DNA of 64,000 bases from Xestospongia muta (taxonomy: Eukaryota > Porifera > Demospongiae > Haplosclerida > Petrosiidae), in assembly GCA_963693285.1 (NCBI GenBank), contig OY848921.1:3529497-3593496 (forward strand), in the 5' to 3' direction. Position 1 is the stretch's first letter. The number at the start of each line of letters is the position of its first letter. The notes beneath the pieces were generated by a model, which ran no database searches, was not told where the DNA came from, and saw only the letters and a list, made by a program, of their open reading frames with translations. Below, piece after piece: positions 58,877 to 64,000 of this stretch. Position numbers and translations under genes: made by a program.

Positions 58877-61800
58877 TCACATATCATTTGTGTTTATTTC
58901 TTGTACTGTGCTTGTAGGCTTTGACATATTACGAGTAAGAGTACCAGTGTTACCAAGATCAGTCGCTGTAACACGAACATCAGTTTTAAAAATTGTTTCA
59001 CCTTTAGGATCTTTATAGAGGGCAAACATCTAATAACAAGATAATAAAATGATATGCATTTTCATTACTTTACCTTTGGTATGAAAGTAAATCCTACGAA
59101 AGTAAAAATGAATCCTGTACTTATAAGAGCCCAGAAAATACCAAACCGGTCTAATGCATCCACTGTCAGGTAGATTATGATATACAACATGACTAATATG
59201 GCAGTAGAACAGACGATTATTACTGTAGAGTATTTGGAATCATTAAGTATATCCACTTCAATGTTTCTTGTGAGGTAGGCCAAAAGTAGTCCCACAAAAT
59301 GTAAGACAATCTTATACAAGATAGTAATTGCAATGTAGATGAAGCCAGCAGCCCCAAGGCAGCGAGTCCCATAGTAAGTATATGAAACACCTTGAGACTA
59401 TAAAATAAATATCACAATATGTAATACATAATAGATTATTTTACATACATTTTTGTTTGAAGCAACATCTTGTTCTTCAAGATTAGAAACTCTATTAATC
59501 CAACTGATGATTGATATAGGTATAAAAAACGTAAAGTCTATTGTTACCAATGCAAGTACTATCAATGACAGTTTCCAATCAACTAATTTCTAAAATCAAC
59601 AAACATTATAACTATTATGTATACTCTGACACTAAACTTACATTTTTGTGAAGAGATGGATGTTTAAATATGTAGTAAATTCTAAATGTTTTCACAAGAG
59701 CTACTGAAAAGCACATTGTGTACCCAACACTGGGTAGACCTAAATCAATCTGTCATAAATAATAATTTATTGAATAGTTTGTACATGTATATTAACACTT
59801 ACAATACATTTTATTGTAGAAACAGTAAAATCTTCTGTTCTCAAAGGAATACTTCCAGAAAGTAATAGGAAAGATCCCATTATAATAAAAACATTGAGCT
59901 TTACACTTGTTAGTTTCATGATTCTGTAGAAACATTTACATAGCAATGTTTATAATATAATTCTAGCAGATTTATTAAATATTAATAATAGCCATTAATT
60001 TTAGATAAAATATTAATACAAGTAATATTCTCTTTACTTTTTGTTTCGGAAGATAATGAAAAAAAAGGAACAAACAATGATGAAGACAAGAGAAATGACT
60101 GATAAAACTGAGGACAATATGATCACTCCTAGCCCATATCCAATTATCACACTAATAGGCGTACCATCAGGAGGTTTACCAGCTAATACATGTGTAATAT
60201 GCTACAATTAAAATGAACCATCAAACCTGGCCAAAGTGAGCCTCCTCTGTTGTTTGGAATGAATGAATCTGACTTAACTTTTCCGATTGGTACAAGAACA
60301 CTCTGCTGGCTGTCTATATAGTTGAAATAAATAATATGTACACTACAACAATACAATACCTGTATGCTGATATTGTAATACAAGTGTTGTATTGGTCATT
60401 CGTGTAGTCATACCATTGAACATAATATGACCCTGTTTAAAATAACATATTATATACAATGTAAACAAACACTACAGCTGATTCAGCTTGAATAGGGTAG
60501 CTAGCTGTATGTATGTGATTCACAAAACATGACCAAAGTTTACAAAATTGTTTGCACTTATTGTACATTTCTCTTTAAAACAATGACTACTGAGAAAGGG
60601 AGAGTCATCTTGAAACTCCCTCCTGGATCTGTTTTGTAAAACAACTTACTGTTATCCCTTCAAAATTAGTCCAAAGTAAAATGTTATTCAACTTGTCTTT
60701 GCAATCTTCAATACTTCCATTTATGTTACTGTCATTAAGACATGTACTAAGAGCTAGTGTGAGAGCAGTCACTGCATCTTGTATATAATCAGATGTGTTG
60801 AAAATGTGTTCACTAGTAAAGTTCTATAGAGCATTGACATCAGTAACATATATATCATCATTGTATGTTTGTTACCTGATGCTCAAAATCATCAGGATAA
60901 GGTAGTAGTACTAGTGCTCTGTTTAATACTGTAGTTACACTAGATAATGAACAGTTGATCTGGTCTAGATACTCTTCATACTCCAACCACCATTGATCAG
61001 GATATAAACCAAGTAGTATCCATTCATAATTAGGATAATAACGACCTTTAGAGTAAGCCTAAAAGAAAACACATTATTTAGTTGATCATTGATTGTATTT
61101 GTATAACTCACATATAAAAATAACAATAAATTAGTACTATGTACACATAATCTAATGTCATAGAGTATCTATTCCATTATACATGTAAACACCATACTAG
61201 TGTTGTTTTGATAATATATACTATAACTAAACCTAAAAATATTTAATATTTTACAGTATTCTATAACTAAAATAATTTTTAAAAGGATGGGTTAATTTAC
61301 TATTGCTAGAATTCATAACTAGATTACAGCACTAATTGCCTTTAAGTTTATGAATTAAAGCTACAAAATACTGTAGTGCCACCTCACTTGACATTGTTTG
61401 CATTAATTATACAATTATTCTACACTTTAATTGTGTATTGATAATGAAAAGCATGTTCTTCCTAAGTTTTCATTGAGCTGGTATATGTTGTCATCTTAAC
61501 ATTAGAAATATATAACTAAAATTAAACAAGTAACCAAAACTAGTATTAAAATAACGTGCTTTTAAATAAACTATCAATGTTAGTAGTTGTAATCATTGGA
61601 AGTCACACACTATTATAGTGACATTATAGTATATCACTAACCTCATAATTTATATGACCTATTAATTATATATCACATGTTATGATAAAGAAACCTATGG
61701 TAGGTGAGTAGCTATGCCAAATATCTACTTCCCTGTGTATAGCGTAACTTTGTTTATTTTATCAAAAAATTAATTTTAGTTATAATTGTCAACTTATTTC

Positions 61801-62707
61801 GACAATAGTTTAATGTTTATGAAATTTCTATGTAACATAATGTACAATCTTACTTGACACAGGAACCATAAACTGAATTTGTGTCCAGAGTTGAGAATGA
61901 AAATATGTGGTATTGAATTCTGTTAAAGTAGAAATTTAAAATGTTGTAATGGCAAATGAAATGACTCACAAATATCTCCTGACTACGTCTAATGAGATCA
62001 TCTATATCACCAAAACTAACAGATGTATTGTAATTGATATCATTTGATGAAAGCTCTGACTGTAAACTTGAAAGTGTCTGTTTAAAATTCACAAGTGAAA
62101 ACATTTGATAAAAATGTTTTACCTGTAAATACTTGATTTCTATTTCTGTTATAATTGTAGTTAGTTGCCATTCAAAGTACTTCATTATGGCTACTACTGC
62201 TTGACTAACAACATCATCAGATGGAGCAATCTGATATACTGAATCACATGATCTTGAAATACTTACTGGAACCATCTGTTAATAATCAATAGTGTTTTTT
62301 TACATATAGTACAGAAGGTTACCATTGGTAGCTGGAGGTAATGACTGATATGTACAGTATAATCAGTTACTTGTGGACAGCTAACATCAATAATAGCAAA
62401 GACATTGTGACTTTTGTTATAAAACTGATCTCTAACATAATCCTTTTTACACTGTAATTGATAAATTATACAATAATTATTACATTAAAATACTTACTAC
62501 CTTTGTTTCTAATAGGTTATATTCAACTTGTAAACTCTCTGTTCTATTGTTATAAGCTTCCAATGATGTTGTGACCGCATTGATTATAGATTGCTGTTCC
62601 TGTTGATCAGAGTCTATCAGAACTAGTAGAAGAGATTTCTCTACTTGTATCCCATTCACAAATAGTATAGACATGTAAAAGATTCCAATTATTATTAGCT
62701 CCTTCAT
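58877..62707 (-). CDS. GABA-B-like class C GPCR 2
   Basis: Fifteen exons, 723 aa: 62501-62707, 62323-62451, 62123-62275, 61970-62077, 61854-61919, 60876-61058, 60650-60823, 60360-60432, 60227-60313, 60038-60182, 59803-59923, 59642-59749, 59449-59589, 59074-59397, 58877-59029. I chose ATG 62707 because it opens a signal peptide (MKELIIIGIFYMSILFVNG); an upstream in-frame Met adds a poor leader. The ligand domain has DSVYQIAPSDDVVSQAV and VMKYF-type blocks (here IMKYFEWQLTTII). Seven TM helices follow: TM1 in 60038-60182, TM2 in 59803-59923, TM3 in 59642-59749 with VKTFRIYYIF, TM4 in 59449-59589, TM5-7 in 59074-59397 with LTRNIEVDILNDSKY and FIPK. This is the GABA-B subgroup pattern without a Cys-rich domain. 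Same exon phases as receptor 1. Intron 5 (61059-61853) holds nothing recognisable. Ligand unknown. Confidence 0.9.
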
Positions 62708-63180
62708 TATTCTGTAAGCTAATGACAATTCTATTCTTTTAAAGAGCACTTCCTGATTCAGCAAGTCTATACTTCACTGTAAAATAAATCTTTCCTGTAG
62801 GCCCACTACGTACACGAATCAACTTCCTGTTGCTTTAAGTACACTATAAAAATTAATATGTCGTTTTTAACAATTAATTTGTACTGATATGTATGGATTA
62901 CTATGGAATATAGAAGTCCTGTGAATTACTCACTGTGTAATTTATTGATTTGTTGTACTTTTACATAGCAACAAATTATATAGTGAACATTTCACAAGAA
63001 TTATAGATTCCATAGTAATCCATTCATGTCAGGTAAAAATATTTTTGTTAAAATAACATACTTTTACAGTGTAGGACTAATATTCCCAATGAGTAAACTT
63101 GTTTACAGTTAAATATATATACAGAGTTTTAATGTACAACATAACAACAATAAGAAATGCTAGAAGAAAAAATAAGGTTG
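62708..63180 (-). promoter_or_regulatory. Upstream region shared with receptor 1
   Basis: The stretch at about 63000-63070 (GATTCCATAGTAATC, then TTGTTAAAATAACATA) matches the upstream flank of receptor 1 at about 41549-41610 and of the orphan exon at about 44693-44755. Here the GC-box/TATA arrangement seen in receptor 1 is not evident. The receptor therefore has 5' flank conserved between loci beyond coding sequence. Confidence 0.4.
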
Positions 63181-64000
63181 TCATTCACAAGGAAGCAGTT
63201 TGGATGCTTTTTCTTTAATTGACTCCTTTTCATGTAGCAACAACTTTCTTAGCCTTTCAGCCAAACTCTCTGAATATAGCTCTGTTTTCACCATATCTAC
63301 AGAGGGCATTGATTATAATAAATAGTATGTAATTTAATCCAAGTTATGTCTACACAACATTAGCTGATGGTAATGGGGTCATCAAATGATAGAAATTTAT
63401 CGCTAGTCTGACTGTCAGTACGTGGTCTGATCTTAGTGATACTAAATTGATCAGATTTTCCGAGTGAAGTTATAAATAATCACAAAATAAGATGATACTG
63501 AGTGTGTTGCTAAAAACATATATATATACCTATTGTTAATAGTGTGTGCTTGATTTACCAGAACTAAAAAGAAGGTGTAATAATGTTAAACAATTTTCTA
63601 TCACTTCTGAGCTAGTCTCCTCTAAAATTTGACAGAATGACTCAGAGTGTTCTTTACTAGCTAAAGTCTTGAAAAAAATATCTGCAACAGTTGAGAATAC
63701 ACATTTATACTATACAAAATAACTAACCTATATTGAGTGAAGCTGTTATGGTAAGGGCTACAAGTCCTTCATTTTTCAACTGGATGTGTTCCGTTGTCAA
63801 CAAATACAATAACCATTGTGTCCCACCATCTTCTATTACTTTACCTATTGACTCTAAAGTATAAAGAAGCATGATGTTACATTATACACACAATTATCAG
63901 TAAAATAGGTCAATTATGATAATCAACATATGAGCAACATAAGTAAACACACAAAACTAACACATGTCCATTTGCAATTTGTGTATATATATATATTAAT
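63181..64000 (-). CDS. RAP1GDS1 (SmgGDS)-like armadillo protein, C-terminal end (partial)
   Basis: Three phase-1-linked exons are visible: 63728-63853, 63559-63681 and the last, 63181-63296, ending in TGA. The product reads GKVIEDGGTQWLLYLL, then HIQLKNEGLVALTITASLNI, then a helical segment (IFFKTLASKEHSESFCQILE), then ESLAERLRKLLLHEKESIKE and ...KLLPCE. This follows the last armadillo repeat and C-terminal helix of SmgGDS, which binds and activates or escorts prenylated Rho/Rap-family GTPases in the cytosol. The gene continues beyond the right edge. Its 3' end lies upstream of receptor 2 on the same strand, the same gene order as at 36-48 kb. Confidence 0.7.

Noticed and set aside
62708..62764. 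Upstream Met for receptor 2 (start at 62764).
   Set aside because: It adds a charged, non-hydrophobic leader before an otherwise complete signal peptide starting at 62707.
1..64000. tRNA, rRNA or snRNA genes.
   Set aside because: None recognised on either strand by eye. A covariance-model scan was not possible.

Overview
The window is eukaryotic and animal-like. It is AT-rich, its genes are split by many very short introns (often 45-110 bp), and its proteins are metazoan types: NIDO, CCP/sushi and FN3 adhesion modules, GABA-B-like class C GPCRs, and SmgGDS/RAP1GDS1-type armadillo proteins. Compact introns, amplified GABA-B-like receptors, large FN3 surface proteins and an intronless beta-helix/multi-TM protein fit a demosponge (Amphimedon-like) best. 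That assignment is inference from gene content; no database search was possible.

Layout. 1-3525: no gene recognised. 3526-35860 (+): one giant gene that I reconstruct as 102 exons encoding about 8,713 residues: signal peptide, NIDO domain, 11 CCP domains, 79 FN3 domains, one transmembrane helix and a short tail ending in a PDZ-ligand-like Ser-Val-Val. The central 11530-30879 is a higher-order tandem array of 12 very similar FN3 'pentads' (exons A-B-C-D-E), five of which lack exon D. A diverged 13th pentad follows. 36048-41273 (-): complete GABA-B-like receptor 1 (15 exons, 707 aa), tail-to-tail with the giant gene. Its first intron holds a foldback element and a decayed FLYWCH/MULE transposase on the opposite strand.

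41274-48310: rearranged duplicated territory. It contains an orphan copy of the receptor 1 first exon and promoter, decayed receptor fragments, and two copies of a RAP1GDS1-like fragment, all explained by one tandem duplication plus a 453-bp deletion. 48633-52487 (+): intronless 1,284-residue beta-helix/multi-TM protein. 52827-53326: 19-bp minisatellite abutting a receptor fragment. 54200-58160 (-): a Penelope-like element with a hammerhead-ribozyme-like 3' motif, nested in a decayed Gypsy-type retrotransposon. 58877-62707 (-): complete GABA-B-like receptor 2 (15 exons, 723 aa). 63181-64000 (-): 3' end of a RAP1GDS1-like gene running off the window.

Reading together: the receptor and RAP1GDS1-like genes occur twice as neighbours in the same order, so a two-gene block has been duplicated, one copy being badly broken. 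The giant gene is the standout. It is a very long putative surface receptor whose FN3 exons are all in the same symmetric phase and whose array shows recent unequal crossing-over, exon deletion and gene conversion. That is what one would expect of a rapidly diversifying adhesion or recognition molecule, although function cannot be read from sequence.
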